Shown here piece after piece: positions 7,862-17,592 of a stretch of DNA of 64,000 bases. The DNA is from Candidatus Lernaella stagnicola. GTDB lineage: Bacteria > Lernaellota > Lernaellaia > Lernaellales > Lernaellaceae. The position numbers and the translations under genes were made by a program. The stretch covers positions 26,823 to 90,822 of the forward strand of contig JAVCCK010000016.1 of the NCBI GenBank assembly GCA_030765525.1, written 5' to 3'. Within the stretch, counting starts at the first letter, position 1. Every line of letters begins with the position of its first letter. The notes beneath the pieces are model-generated. The model ran no database searches, was not told where the DNA came from, and worked only from the letters and a program-made list of their open reading frames with translations.

Positions 7862-9228
7862 TGAACGGCAAGTTCCCGTCACCACTTCAAATGATTCTCA
7901 TCGTGTTGATTTTGTTCATTATTATGGCGCCGGGCGCCGCACTTGGCGCTGATGCGTGGACCTTAGACGCGGCGATCGATTACGCCCTGGCGCACAATCC
8001 CGACCTGGCTGAAGTGAGGGCGCAGACCGCCGTGGCTGAGGAAAGCCGGCGCGAGGTCTTCGGCAATTTTCTGCCTAAGCTTACCGGCACGGCGGGCTAC
8101 CAGTACATCGGTAACGTGCCGGAAATCCAAATGTCTTTCACGCCGGACATCCCCATTCCGAACATCCCACCGATCAAAATCGAACGCGATATCAGAATGG
8201 GCGACGAGGACAACTGGAGCGCGTCGGTGGCGCTGGAGCAACTCGTGTTTGCCTCGGGCCGTGTGTACTACGGGCACCAGGCGGCGTCGTTGCAGGTGGA
8301 GGCGACCGAGCAGCAAGCCGAGGTCGCTCGACTGATGGTGGCGCAAAAAACCGCCGAGGCGTTTTTGGGTGTGCTGATCACCACCGAGGTTCACAAGGCG
8401 CAGGAGGAATCGCTGGCCCGGGCGCGGGCGCATTTGACGGACGTGCAAAACCGCCACAACGCGGGGGCGGCCTCGCGCTTTGAGCTTTTGCGGGCGCAGG
8501 TCGAGGTGGACAACATCGAACCCGCGGTTACCAAAGCCGCCAATGCCGTGGCCTTGACCAAGCAGGGTTTGCGGCGGGCGCTGGGCTTGCCGGAGGATGC
8601 GCCGGTGGCCGTTCAGGGCACATTGGAGACTACCGCGCTGCTCGCGGATGAAGCGGCGGCCCGGCAGGCGGCGCAGCGGCAGCGGCCCGAATTCGACGTG
8701 GTGCGGACCGGCACGAAAGCGTACGAGCGCCTGGCCAAAAGCCGTTTGGGCGAGATGCTCCCCGCGGTGATGCTCACCGGCTCGTACGGGTATCAAAAGC
8801 CGTATTTCTTCGACGAAGAGGGCGACACGAACTGGACTGTCGGCGTCGGCATTCAAGTGCCGCTTTTCGACGGCCTGAAAGCCTGGCGCGGCCGCGGGGC
8901 CAACCTGGCGCGGGCGGAGCAAACACGCCTGAGCGGTGAGCGTATCGCGGCGGATATCGATACGCAGATCCGGTCGGCGGTGTTGGCGCTGGGCGAAGCC
9001 GGAACGCGCATCACGACCACGCGCGCCAACGTCGAACGGGCCGGGAAAATGGTGCGGATGGCCCAGGAAAGCTACGCCTACGGGGCGTTGACCAGTTTGG
9101 ATGTCATCGACGCGCAACTCGCCGCCACGGGAGCGCAGTTGGCTCATTTGGAGGCGTTGTACGATTACCGTGTCGCCAAGGTGCGCTACGCCGCGGCCAT
9201 GGGCGACCGGCAAGCGATTCGGAGGTAA
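7858..9228 (+). CDS. TolC-family outer membrane efflux protein
   Basis: Start overlaps the tetR stop (ATGA) with an AGGAGG site just upstream; the ATG at 7861 is equally possible. A signal peptide ends near GAALGA. The mature protein shows the two-fold repeated helix-strand pattern of outer membrane factors, starting LDAAIDYALAHNPDLAEVRAQ and, in the second half, QRPEFDVVRTGTKAYERLAKSRLGEMLP with the VGVGIQVPLFDG segment. It forms the outer-membrane channel for the ABC exporter encoded downstream. Confidence 0.9.
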   Translation: MMNGKFPSPLQMILIVLILFIIMAPGAALGADAWTLDAAIDYALAHNPDLAEVRAQTAVAEESRREVFGNFLPKLTGTAGYQYIGNVPEIQMSFTPDIPIPNIPPIKIERDIRMGDEDNWSASVALEQLVFASGRVYYGHQAASLQVEATEQQAEVARLMVAQKTAEAFLGVLITTEVHKAQEESLARARAHLTDVQNRHNAGAASRFELLRAQVEVDNIEPAVTKAANAVALTKQGLRRALGLPEDAPVAVQGTLETTALLADEAAARQAAQRQRPEFDVVRTGTKAYERLAKSRLGEMLPAVMLTGSYGYQKPYFFDEEGDTNWTVGVGIQVPLFDGLKAWRGRGANLARAEQTRLSGERIAADIDTQIRSAVLALGEAGTRITTTRANVERAGKMVRMAQESYAYGALTSLDVIDAQLAATGAQLAHLEALYDYRVAKVRYAAAMGDRQAIRR

Positions 9229-9233
9229 TGAAG

Positions 9234-10100
9234 ATGAAACGTGTCATCCCCGCCGTTCTGATTATTCTCGTCATCGGGTATTTCGGATACCGGGCGTATC
9301 AGAAGGCGCAAGCCATCAAGCTCGACGACCGCCACTACGGCACCGTGGAGGCCGACGAGGTGCTGATCAGCGCCCAGGTGGCCGGGCGGATTCTTGAGTT
9401 CAACGTCAGCGAGGGGCAGATCGTGCAGGCGGGCGACTTGCTCGTGCGGATCGACGATACGCCCTACGCCGCGCAGAAGGGGCAGGTCGAAGCCGGCGCT
9501 CGCGCGGCCGACAGCCAGAAGCGGGTCGTCGCCGCGAATCTCAAGGGCGTCAATAAAGAACTCGAGCGCACCAAGAAACTGCTGGAGACCGGTTCGGCCA
9601 CCGACATGCAGTACGACATGCTGACGACCCAGGCCGACTCGCTGCGGGCGCAGAACCAGGCGATCAACTCGCAGGTCAAGCAAGCCCAAGCCGCCGCCGA
9701 TGTCGTGCAGACGCAGATCGACATGGCGCGCATCGCGGCGCCGATCTCCGGCACGGTGTTGCGCACCCACGCCCGAGTCGGCGAGACGGCCTTTCCGGGG
9801 TCGGCCCTGCTGGTGCTGGCCGACATGACGTCGATGGAAATCAACGTCTACGTGCCCGAGCCGATGCTGGGGCTCATCAAGCTGGGTGAGAAGGTCGAAG
9901 TGTTTCACGATTCCGACCCCGGCAAGCCGATGTTCGGCACGGTCAGCCACGTTTCCGACACGGCCGAGTTCACGCCGAAGAACGTGCAGACCAGGGACGA
10001 GCGCGTGCGCTTGATTTACAAGATCAAGGTCGATATCCCCAACCCGGCGGGCGTGCTGAAAATCGGCATGCCGGTGGATGTCCGTTTCTTGAGCGAGTAA
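9234..10100 (+). CDS. HlyD-family membrane fusion protein (YbhG-like)
   Basis: GGAGG at 9221-9225 is eight bases from the ATG at 9234; an ATG at 9228 overlaps the tolC stop but is too close. A single N-terminal membrane helix is followed by a biotinyl-lipoyl half (EADEVLISAQVAGRILEFNV), a coiled-coil hairpin (about residues 85-160), the second lipoyl half (IAAPISGTVLRTHARVGET) and a beta-barrel. It bridges the inner-membrane ABC-2 permeases and the TolC channel in the periplasm. Confidence 0.9.
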   Translation: MKRVIPAVLIILVIGYFGYRAYQKAQAIKLDDRHYGTVEADEVLISAQVAGRILEFNVSEGQIVQAGDLLVRIDDTPYAAQKGQVEAGARAADSQKRVVAANLKGVNKELERTKKLLETGSATDMQYDMLTTQADSLRAQNQAINSQVKQAQAAADVVQTQIDMARIAAPISGTVLRTHARVGETAFPGSALLVLADMTSMEINVYVPEPMLGLIKLGEKVEVFHDSDPGKPMFGTVSHVSDTAEFTPKNVQTRDERVRLIYKIKVDIPNPAGVLKIGMPVDVRFLSE

Positions 10101-10104
10101 CGAA

Positions 10105-11022
10105 ATGAGTTTGTTGACGGTCACCGGCCTGAAGAAAAACTTCGCCGACGTTGCGGCGGTAGCCGGCATCGACTTCGCCGTCGCGCCAGGGGAAATTTTC
10201 GGCTTGATCGGGCCGGACGGCGCGGGCAAGACGACGACGCTGCGCATGATCGTCGGTTTGATGGATCCCGACGCGGGCGCGGTGACCGTGGGCGACATCG
10301 ACGTGGCGCACGACCCGGAATCGGTGCGCGAAATGCTGGGCTACATGCCGCAGCAATACAGCCTCTACCCCGACCTGACGGTGGCCGAGAATCTGCGCTT
10401 TTTCGCCGACATGTATTTTGTGCCCGCGGGCGAACGCGAGACGCGCATGAAGCGGCTGTTCGAGTTCTCGCGCCTGGAACCCTACGCGAAGCGGCCGGCG
10501 GGCAAGCTGTCGGGCGGCATGTACAAAAAGCTCGCCCTCTCGTGCAACATGATCCACACGCCGCGCCTGCTGCTGCTGGACGAACCCACCAACGGCGTCG
10601 ACCCCCTCTCCCGCCGCGAGTTGTGGCAGATCCTCTACGCCTTCGCCGCCGAGGGCGTGGCGATCGTCGTTTCCACTCCGTACATGGACGAAGCCGAACG
10701 CTGCCACCGGGTGGCGTTGATGCACGCGGGCCGCATGCTCTCGGTGGACGAACCGGCCGCGATTTTGTCCGGATACGCCGACGCTTTGTTCGCCGTTGAC
10801 GTCGAGGACCAACCCAAGGCGCGGCAGGCGCTGGCGGCGCGGGCCGAGGTGCGGCGCGTGTATCCGACCGGCGACATTCTCAAGGTCGCCGTGCCGCCCG
10901 GCACGGGGGGCGAGCAGGTGCGTGATTGGCTGCGGGCGTCGGGCGTGGAGCCGACGTATCTGCAGCCGGTGCAGCCGAATTTTGAAGACGTGTTTCTAGC
11001 CGCCGTGGAGGAACGGACATGA
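10105..11022 (+). CDS. ABC transporter ATP-binding protein (first half of YbhF-like pair)
   Basis: A 305-residue ATPase with Walker A GPDGAGKT (residues 36-43, Asp for the usual Asn), Q-loop near MPQQYSLYPDLTV, signature LSGGM, Walker B LLLLDEPTNGVDPLSR and switch histidine replaced by Pro (VSTPYMDE). The loss of the H-loop histidine suggests a degenerate site in an asymmetric ATPase pair. A DrrA-type C-terminal extension follows. The stop overlaps the next ATPase start by four bases. In E. coli YbhF both ATPases are one chain; here they are separate genes. Confidence 0.9.
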   Translation: MSLLTVTGLKKNFADVAAVAGIDFAVAPGEIFGLIGPDGAGKTTTLRMIVGLMDPDAGAVTVGDIDVAHDPESVREMLGYMPQQYSLYPDLTVAENLRFFADMYFVPAGERETRMKRLFEFSRLEPYAKRPAGKLSGGMYKKLALSCNMIHTPRLLLLDEPTNGVDPLSRRELWQILYAFAAEGVAIVVSTPYMDEAERCHRVALMHAGRMLSVDEPAAILSGYADALFAVDVEDQPKARQALAARAEVRRVYPTGDILKVAVPPGTGGEQVRDWLRASGVEPTYLQPVQPNFEDVFLAAVEERT

Positions 11023-11975
11023 CGGTCGTCGCGGCGCAAAACCTGGTCAAACGCTTCGGCGATTTCGCGGCGGTGGACCACGTGTCGATTCAGATCGAGG
11101 CGGGCACGGTGTTCGGTTTTCTGGGCCCCAACGGCGCGGGCAAGACCACAATGATCCGCCTGTTGTGCGGCTTGCTCGTGCCCGATGAGGGCGAGGCGAC
11201 CGTGCTGGGTTACGACCTGCGGAAGCAGACCGAGAAGATCAAGGAAAGCATCGGCTACATGAGTCAGCGCTTTTCGCTCTACGGCGATTTGACGGTGCGG
11301 CAGAATCTCGATTTTTACGCCGGCATTTACGGCATTCCCGGTCGGGTGCGCAAGGCGCGCATCGCGCACGCGCTGGCCATCGCCAACTTGGAGAACGAGG
11401 CGGACCGGCGCGCGGCGCAGTTACCCGGCGGCGTGCGGCAGCGCCTGGCGCTGGGCGCCGCGATTATGCACGAGCCGCGGATCGTGTTTCTCGACGAGCC
11501 GACCGCGGGCGTGGACCCGGTGAACCGCCGCTTGTTCTGGGATTTGATCGACGAGATGAAACGCCAGGGCACGACGATTTTCGTGACCACGCATTACATG
11601 GACGAGGCGGAAAACTGCGACGAACTCGTGCTGATTTATTCGGGCCGCAAAATCGCCGAGGCGTCGCCGCGGCGGCTGGTTGACGACGTGCTTGCCGGGG
11701 CGATGTTCGAAGTTTCCGGCGTCGATCCCGAACGCGCCGTGGCCGCCTTGAACGAGCGGGCGGGCATCGAGAGCGCGCAGATTTTCGGCCTGGCCGCGCG
11801 GGTATCGACCGAGCCGGGCGACGCGGGCGAGAGCCGAATTCGCGCGCTGCTGGCCGAAGCCGCGCTGGCGGAGGCGAAGGTGCGGCCGGTGCGCGCCACG
11901 TTGGAAGACGCGTTCATCCATCTGATCGAGCGCGAAGACGCCCGCATCGAAGCCGAAGGGGGGCGGGCGCGATGA
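11019..11975 (+). CDS. ABC transporter ATP-binding protein (second half of YbhF-like pair)
   Basis: The 318-residue partner ATPase has a canonical Walker A (GPNGAGKT, Lys42), Walker B (IVFLDEPTAGVDP) and intact H-loop (VTTHYMDEAE). Its signature reads LPGGV instead of LSGG. The first ATPase has a good signature but no H-loop histidine, so the two together would form one competent and one weak site, common in heterodimeric ABC exporters. It overlaps both neighbours by four bases, so the five genes are tightly coupled. Confidence 0.9.
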   Translation: MTVVAAQNLVKRFGDFAAVDHVSIQIEAGTVFGFLGPNGAGKTTMIRLLCGLLVPDEGEATVLGYDLRKQTEKIKESIGYMSQRFSLYGDLTVRQNLDFYAGIYGIPGRVRKARIAHALAIANLENEADRRAAQLPGGVRQRLALGAAIMHEPRIVFLDEPTAGVDPVNRRLFWDLIDEMKRQGTTIFVTTHYMDEAENCDELVLIYSGRKIAEASPRRLVDDVLAGAMFEVSGVDPERAVAALNERAGIESAQIFGLAARVSTEPGDAGESRIRALLAEAALAEAKVRPVRATLEDAFIHLIEREDARIEAEGGRAR

Positions 11976-13102
11976 GAAGCCGCATCCCCGCCATTGCACG
12001 CAAGGAAATGACGCACATTCTTCGCGACTGGCGCACGCTGGCGATGGCGTTCGTGATGCCGACGATTCTCATTTTGCTGTTCGGCTACGCGATTACCTTC
12101 GACATCAAAAACCTGCGCGTGGCGGTGGCCGACCAAGACCAGAGCAAGGCGAGCCGCAATTTGATTCGGCGGCTGTCGGCCAGCGAGTACTTCGTCATCA
12201 CCGCGCGGCCGCATCACCCCGAGCAGTTGCCGGGGCTGCTGGAAGACGGGACGGCGCAGGTGGCGCTGGCGATCCCGGAGGGCTTCGCGAAGACCTTGGA
12301 GAGAAACGAGCCGGAGACGATTCAGGTCATCATCGACGGGTCGGAGAGCAACACGGCGACCATCGGCAGCGGGTACGTGGCGGCGGTGGTGCAGCAATAC
12401 AATCTCGACCTGCTCAAGGACACGATGGCGCGAGTGGGGATTTCGACCGAAGGCCTACCGCCTCTCGACGTGCGGGTGCGGGTGTGGTTCAACCCCACCG
12501 CCGACTCGCCGACCAGTATCGTGCCCGGCCTGGTGGCGGTGATCATCGTAATGATGGCCGCACTGCTTACCAGCCTGACCGTAGTGCGCGAGCGCGAAAA
12601 CGGCAGCCTGGAGGGCCTTTTCGCCACGCCCGTGCGGCGGCAGGAGATTCTCATCGGCAAGACGATACCCTACCTGGTGATCGCCATGGCCGACACGGCG
12701 CTGGTGGCGGGCATCGGGGTGTTCGTATTCGGCGTGCCTTTCGCCGGGAGCATTTTGGCGTTTTCGCTGACGGCGTTGATTTTCACGTTCACGGGCTTGG
12801 GGATCGGCATGGTGGCCAGCGTGATGTCGGACAACCAGATGCTCGCGAATCAAATCGTCATTCTGGTCACGATGCTGCCGAGCTTTCTGTTGTCGGGATT
12901 CATGTTTCCCATCAAGTCGATGCCGGGCTGGGTGCAGGTCATCACCTACGCGGTGCCCGCGCGTTACTTCATCCAGATTTCGCGGGCGATCATGCTCAAG
13001 GGCACGTCGCTTTGGGGCTTGCTGGCGCCGACGGGACTTTTGCTCATCGTGGCGGTCGTGGTATCGGCGTGCGCCATGCAGGCCTTCAAGAAGAAGCTTT
13101 AG
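11972..13102 (+). CDS. ABC-2 type permease (YbhS-like)
   Basis: 376 residues. One N-terminal helix (FVMPTILILLFGYAITFDI) is followed by a large periplasmic loop starting NLRVAVADQDQSKASR, then five C-terminal helices with the ABC-2 motif VVRERENGSLEGLFATPVRR. It ends in a basic tail (AFKKKL). It forms a heterodimeric inner-membrane pore with the next gene product. Substrates of the E. coli YbhFSR exporter include some antibiotics and cations, but the substrate here cannot be read from sequence. Confidence 0.9.
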   Translation: MRSRIPAIARKEMTHILRDWRTLAMAFVMPTILILLFGYAITFDIKNLRVAVADQDQSKASRNLIRRLSASEYFVITARPHHPEQLPGLLEDGTAQVALAIPEGFAKTLERNEPETIQVIIDGSESNTATIGSGYVAAVVQQYNLDLLKDTMARVGISTEGLPPLDVRVRVWFNPTADSPTSIVPGLVAVIIVMMAALLTSLTVVRERENGSLEGLFATPVRRQEILIGKTIPYLVIAMADTALVAGIGVFVFGVPFAGSILAFSLTALIFTFTGLGIGMVASVMSDNQMLANQIVILVTMLPSFLLSGFMFPIKSMPGWVQVITYAVPARYFIQISRAIMLKGTSLWGLLAPTGLLLIVAVVVSACAMQAFKKKL

Positions 13103-13111
13103 GAGAGGACG

Positions 13112-14251
13112 ATGCGTCGCATCCTGCATATGACCCGCAAGGAATTCATCCAGGGCTTTCAGGACCCGCGCATGATCGCCATCTTGTTTTTGGCGCCGCT
13201 GCTGCAAACCTTTTTGTTCGGCTACGCGGTGACCACGGACGTGACCAACATCGAAATCGGCATCATGGATCAAGACGCCTCGAGCAACAGCCGGGCCTTG
13301 ATTGAGGCGGTGATGAACTCGGGCTACTTCGTCTCGACCGGCATGCTTCGTTCCGACGCCGACATCGAGCGCGCGTTGATGCGCGGCACGGCGGACGTCG
13401 TGCTGGTCATCCCGGCGGGTTTCGCGGACGATCTGGCGGCGGGCCGGTCGGCGCCGCTGCAAATACTGCTGGACGGCGCGGAGTCGAATTCGGCCAACGT
13501 CGCCGTGGGGTACCTGAGCAAGATATTCGTCGCGCAGAGTTCGCAGTTCGTCGACCGGCGCGTCGAGCAACTGATCATCAAAAGCGGCGGCGCGCGCCGC
13601 ACCGTGCCGCTGGTCGAGGCCGAGATGCGCTTTCGCTTCAACCCGGAGTTGAAATCGGCGTGGTACATGGTGCCCGGCATTCTGGGCATGATCATGCTGG
13701 TGATCACGATGATGATGACCAGCATGGCCATCACGCGGGAGCGCGAGGTGGGCACGATGGAGCAGCTTATGGTCACGCCGATCAAACCCTATCAACTCTT
13801 GGCGGGGAAGATGCTGCCGTTCGCGCTGGTGGGCCTGGTGGACGTGACGTTGATCTTGGCGCTGGCGACCGGGCATTTCGGCCTGCCGCTGGTGGGTTCG
13901 ATCCCGCTGCTCTACCTGGCGTCGATTGTCTTTTTGTTTACGACGCTGGGGATGGGGCTGTATATCTCGACGATTTCGCACACGCAGCAGCAGGCGCTGT
14001 TCGTTTCGTTCCTCGTGCTGCTGCCGGCGATTCTGCTTTCCGGCTTCATGTTTCCCATCGACAACATGCCTGAGTCGGTGCAGTACCTGACGTACCTGAA
14101 CCCGCTGCGCTATTTCCTGGTTATCGTGCGCGGCGTGATCCTTAAAGGAAACGGGTGGGCCGTGCTGGCGCCGCAATTCGGCATGCTCTTCGCGCTGGGC
14201 GCGGCGCTGTTCGGCCTGGCGAGCCTGCGCTTCAATAAGACGGTGCAGTAG
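13112..14251 (+). CDS. ABC-2 type permease (YbhR-like)
   Basis: 379 residues, start 10 bases after the previous stop with AGGAGAGG upstream. It has the same topology as its neighbour: helix FLAPLLQTFLFGYAV, a periplasmic loop beginning NIEIGIMDQDASSNSR, and a C-terminal helix bundle with the motif AITREREVGTMEQLMVTPI. It is the second half of the permease dimer. Its stop abuts the stop of the convergent TonB receptor gene. Confidence 0.9.
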   Translation: MRRILHMTRKEFIQGFQDPRMIAILFLAPLLQTFLFGYAVTTDVTNIEIGIMDQDASSNSRALIEAVMNSGYFVSTGMLRSDADIERALMRGTADVVLVIPAGFADDLAAGRSAPLQILLDGAESNSANVAVGYLSKIFVAQSSQFVDRRVEQLIIKSGGARRTVPLVEAEMRFRFNPELKSAWYMVPGILGMIMLVITMMMTSMAITREREVGTMEQLMVTPIKPYQLLAGKMLPFALVGLVDVTLILALATGHFGLPLVGSIPLLYLASIVFLFTTLGMGLYISTISHTQQQALFVSFLVLLPAILLSGFMFPIDNMPESVQYLTYLNPLRYFLVIVRGVILKGNGWAVLAPQFGMLFALGAALFGLASLRFNKTVQ

Positions 14252-16198
14252 CTAGTAGGTGAGCTTCAAACCCGCGGTGACGATGCGGCCGGGTTCGGGG
14301 AAAAAGCGCTTGGTTTCGTAGGCCGTGTCGAACAGGTTCTTGCCCTGGGCGTACACTTCCACCCAATCCCGATAGCTGTAAAAGAGGCGAAGGTTGGTCA
14401 GCGAATACGCTTCGAGCGTGACGTCGCGCCCGGCCTCGAAATCGCTGCGCTCGCCCACGACCTGCACTTGCAACGCGCCGCCGAGGCCGAAGCCGAAGCG
14501 ATAGCGCGCGTCGAAGGCGCCGTAGGCGTTGGGCGTGTAGATCAACTGCATGTTCTCGTCGGCGTCGGGGTCGTCGAAATCTTGGAAGGTGCCCTGCACG
14601 CCGAGGTACAGCCCCTTGAGCGGGGCGGTGGAGGCGGTGAGGGTCGCGCCGAGCGTCACCCAGTTCAGATCGTTGGCGAAGCGGTCGCGCTGTTCGTCGG
14701 GCACAACGACGATGTCGTCGCGGGTTTGCCGCCAGAAGCCGACGAGATCGACGCGCGTTTTGCCGGCGGTTTTCCAGGTGGCACCGAGTTCGGCGTTATC
14801 GATCACCGCGGCGTCCAAGTCGGGGTTGCCGAGGTCTTCGTCGAACCACTCTTCCACGGTCGGGAATTGTGGATGCTGCGCGTAGGCCAGGCGCAAGGCG
14901 AGGCCGGAGAAGGGGCCGAAGCCCAGGCCCGCCCGCGCGAAGGGGCCGGTCACCGGATCGCCGGGCTCGAAGTTGGTGGCGCGGACCGGGTCGACCGAGC
15001 GGAAGCCGCCGCCGAAGTTGAGTTGCAGCCACGGCAGGGGCGCGATGTCGTCGCCGAGCAGGGCTTCGAAGCGTTGGATCGTGAAGCGATCGCGGGGCGC
15101 GTCGAGGTCTTGCACGAAGGCTTCGATTTCATCCTGCCGCAAACTCAGGCGGGTGGTGACGCGGCTTTCCTGGCCGAAGTCGAAGAAGGGCGTCACGCCC
15201 AGGCCGCTGCGCACGTGCCGGTAGCGCCGTTCGCGCAGAAGCGCGAGGTAGTCGCGGTCGGCGAAATCTTCGCGGCGCTCGAAAAACTCGACGATGTAGG
15301 CCTCGCCGCCGGCGTGAAAGGGTCCGAAGCCGCCGGCCCGCCAGTTGATGACGCCGCCGAGGCGCTGGTCTTCCGGGAAGCGCCGCACTTCGTTTAGCGG
15401 GTTGACCACGTCGTAGGGCACGTCGCGGTCGGTGCGGTCCATAAACACCGAGCCGTGCACTTCACCCGTTTCGCCGATGCGTCCGCCGAAGCGGGCGCGG
15501 TAGTGGTGCCGGGCGTAACCGGAGCCGTCGAGGCGTCCGCCGTCTTCGTTCAGCGTGCGGTCGAAGCCCAGCGGCAGCGGCACACCGGCTACGCCGTCGT
15601 AGGAGGCCGAGGCCCAATACGACGCCCATTCCGGGTCGCCACCGATACCGAAGGAGAAAAGTTTTCGCCGCCGGTCGCCGAAGCGGCCGTCAAAGCGGGT
15701 CTTGATGCGGTCGCCGGCCTGCCGGGTGAGGATCTCCACCACGCCGCCGCCGCTTTCAGCGCCGAACACGAAGGGGGCCGGGCCGGGGTAGACGCGCATC
15801 AGGCGGATTTGATCGGCGGGGATGGCGTTGAGGTCGACCGCGCCCAGGTAGCCGTGGGTGAGCGGCACGCCGTCGACGTAGACGACCAGCCCGCGGGGGC
15901 CCGCGCCGCGCAGGCGGACATGGCGTCCACCTTGGCCGGGCCAGCGGTCGGCCTGATAGGAAAAGGCACCGGGGGCCAGGGCCAGGGCGTCGGCGGCGGT
16001 CTCAGCACCTTGGGCCACGAGGTCCGCGCCGGTGATTTCCACGACGGTGACGGTGGCCAGGGGGTTGGCGCCGAGGTGTTCCTGCAAAATAGCGCCCGCC
16101 GCGAAGGGATAGGCGTAGTCGGCGCCGCCTTCACCGCCGGCCCACACCAGGGACGTGGCGCAAAGTAGCAATATGGCGGCCATTCCGACTTTTCGCAT
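14252..16198 (-). CDS. TonB-dependent outer membrane receptor
   Basis: 648 residues with a signal peptide (cut near VWA). A TonB-box-like segment ATVTVVEITG leads into the plug: ETAADALALAPG, then RHVRLRGAGPRGLVVYVDGVPL and a GAESGGGVVEILTR close. The rest is a 22-strand type barrel ending in an aromatic residue (LKLTY). The overall shape is BtuB/Cir-like. It imports a ligand, such as a corrinoid, metal complex or polymer fragment, using TonB energy. No neighbouring transporter or riboswitch identifies the ligand. GAGG lies five bases before the start. Confidence 0.9.
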   Translation of the reverse strand: MRKVGMAAILLLCATSLVWAGGEGGADYAYPFAAGAILQEHLGANPLATVTVVEITGADLVAQGAETAADALALAPGAFSYQADRWPGQGGRHVRLRGAGPRGLVVYVDGVPLTHGYLGAVDLNAIPADQIRLMRVYPGPAPFVFGAESGGGVVEILTRQAGDRIKTRFDGRFGDRRRKLFSFGIGGDPEWASYWASASYDGVAGVPLPLGFDRTLNEDGGRLDGSGYARHHYRARFGGRIGETGEVHGSVFMDRTDRDVPYDVVNPLNEVRRFPEDQRLGGVINWRAGGFGPFHAGGEAYIVEFFERREDFADRDYLALLRERRYRHVRSGLGVTPFFDFGQESRVTTRLSLRQDEIEAFVQDLDAPRDRFTIQRFEALLGDDIAPLPWLQLNFGGGFRSVDPVRATNFEPGDPVTGPFARAGLGFGPFSGLALRLAYAQHPQFPTVEEWFDEDLGNPDLDAAVIDNAELGATWKTAGKTRVDLVGFWRQTRDDIVVVPDEQRDRFANDLNWVTLGATLTASTAPLKGLYLGVQGTFQDFDDPDADENMQLIYTPNAYGAFDARYRFGFGLGGALQVQVVGERSDFEAGRDVTLEAYSLTNLRLFYSYRDWVEVYAQGKNLFDTAYETKRFFPEPGRIVTAGLKLTY

Positions 16199-16371
16199 AG
16201 TGCCTCACGAAGTGTTGGTTGCCTCAGAATATGATTGACGCGCCCGAAGCGTCAACCAAAAAGGCCGGCGGCGCAAATTTGGGGGAACAGATTGGTCGCG
16301 CAGCGACGGTATGCTATAGAAAATCAGTCGCGGATTAGAATAGCCCCTTTTTTTACAGACCGAGGTACACG

Positions 16372-17550
16372 ATGCGAAATTTCAGGACCATCAGTTTTCT
16401 CGCTTTCATTTTCTTGTTGGTTACTTGTTTTGTCGCGGCGTGCGGCGACGACGACGATGATGACGACAACAACGCCGCCCATTGCGAAGTTCTCTTCGCG
16501 CCGGAGGAATGGAACGCGGGGGCGTATGCCTTGCAGACGAACAGCCATCAGGACGTGCGGGCGATGCTTTTGCTGCAGACCCTCGAAGGCGGCTCGCGCA
16601 CCTTGTATACTGGCGGCTTGTTCGACGGCGATTGGGTGCTGGAACCCTGGCTTACCCTGAGCCGCGACAACTCGCAGTTTTTCAGCGTGGTCGACGACGC
16701 CGGCTACCTGCATGTTTCCTACCGAAAGGGCAACTACCCAGCGTGCGATCAATATTACGGCACGACCGATCCCGCCGGCCCGAGCAGCCAGGTTGTCGAA
16801 AACACGGATTACATCGGCTGGCAAAGCCCGATTGCGCTGGACCCGAGCGGTCGGCCGGTTATCGTCTACGGCCTGGGTGAAAACCAGCCGATTCCGCTCT
16901 ACGTGGCGCGCCTGCAAAGCGGCGAGTGGACACGGGAAGCCGTGGAAATCGGCGGCGAGGCGGTGTTGGCCGACAAGAACACGCAACTGGCGATCGACGG
17001 GCTCGGCGCCCTGCACATTCTCCTGGGCGGCTTCGGGGATTTCACGTACCTAACCGACGCCTCGGGAGAGTGGACGTCGCAAGCCGTGCCGCTGCCGGAA
17101 ACGAACTGGCTGCAGACCATGGCCATGACGGCGGCGGGCGACATCTACGCGCTGTTTTTGGACAATTGGGACGACGAGCAGTTCTACGTCGTGACCAACG
17201 AATCGGGCGAGTGGGAATCGACCTCCGTTTCCGGCCTGCGACATTACCTGGCCGGCGGCGACATGGCGCTGGACGCCGAGGGTAACGTTCACGTGGTGTT
17301 CGCCGCGGAGTCGGAAGATCATGAAGACGGCGTGTTCCACGTCACCAACGCAAGCGGCGGATGGGAAACCCAGGAAATAGCCTTGCGCGAGGCGAACCCG
17401 GAGGAGTATTCGTCCGGCGTCGTGCATATGAGCGACGCGCGTATCGCGGTGGCCGGTGGGACCGTCTACCTGTTGTTCGAGGCCCGCGACAAGTTCTACG
17501 CGGCGGATTTCAACGTCGAGAACCCCGAGGAAATTCGCTGCGACGATTAA
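16372..17550 (+). CDS. Poly-aspartate lipoprotein with beta-propeller-like repeats
   Basis: GAGG precedes the ATG. The signal peptide ends in a lipobox FVAAC (Cys24) followed by Gly and seven aspartates. The mature part carries about six copies of a motif of the type D-x-x-G-x-(L/V)-(H/Y)-(V/I): DDAGYLHVSY, DPSGRPVIVY, DGLGALHILL, TAAGDIYALF, DAEGNVHVVF. Such repeats are typical of BNR/sialidase-like or other beta-propellers. It is probably a surface-anchored propeller lifted off the membrane by the acidic linker. No catalytic residues are assignable. Confidence 0.75.
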   Translation: MRNFRTISFLAFIFLLVTCFVAACGDDDDDDDNNAAHCEVLFAPEEWNAGAYALQTNSHQDVRAMLLLQTLEGGSRTLYTGGLFDGDWVLEPWLTLSRDNSQFFSVVDDAGYLHVSYRKGNYPACDQYYGTTDPAGPSSQVVENTDYIGWQSPIALDPSGRPVIVYGLGENQPIPLYVARLQSGEWTREAVEIGGEAVLADKNTQLAIDGLGALHILLGGFGDFTYLTDASGEWTSQAVPLPETNWLQTMAMTAAGDIYALFLDNWDDEQFYVVTNESGEWESTSVSGLRHYLAGGDMALDAEGNVHVVFAAESEDHEDGVFHVTNASGGWETQEIALREANPEEYSSGVVHMSDARIAVAGGTVYLLFEARDKFYAADFNVENPEEIRCDD

Positions 17551-17592
17551 CGCGAAACGGTTGACCGCCGCGCCGCGCTGTCGCACCTTGAA

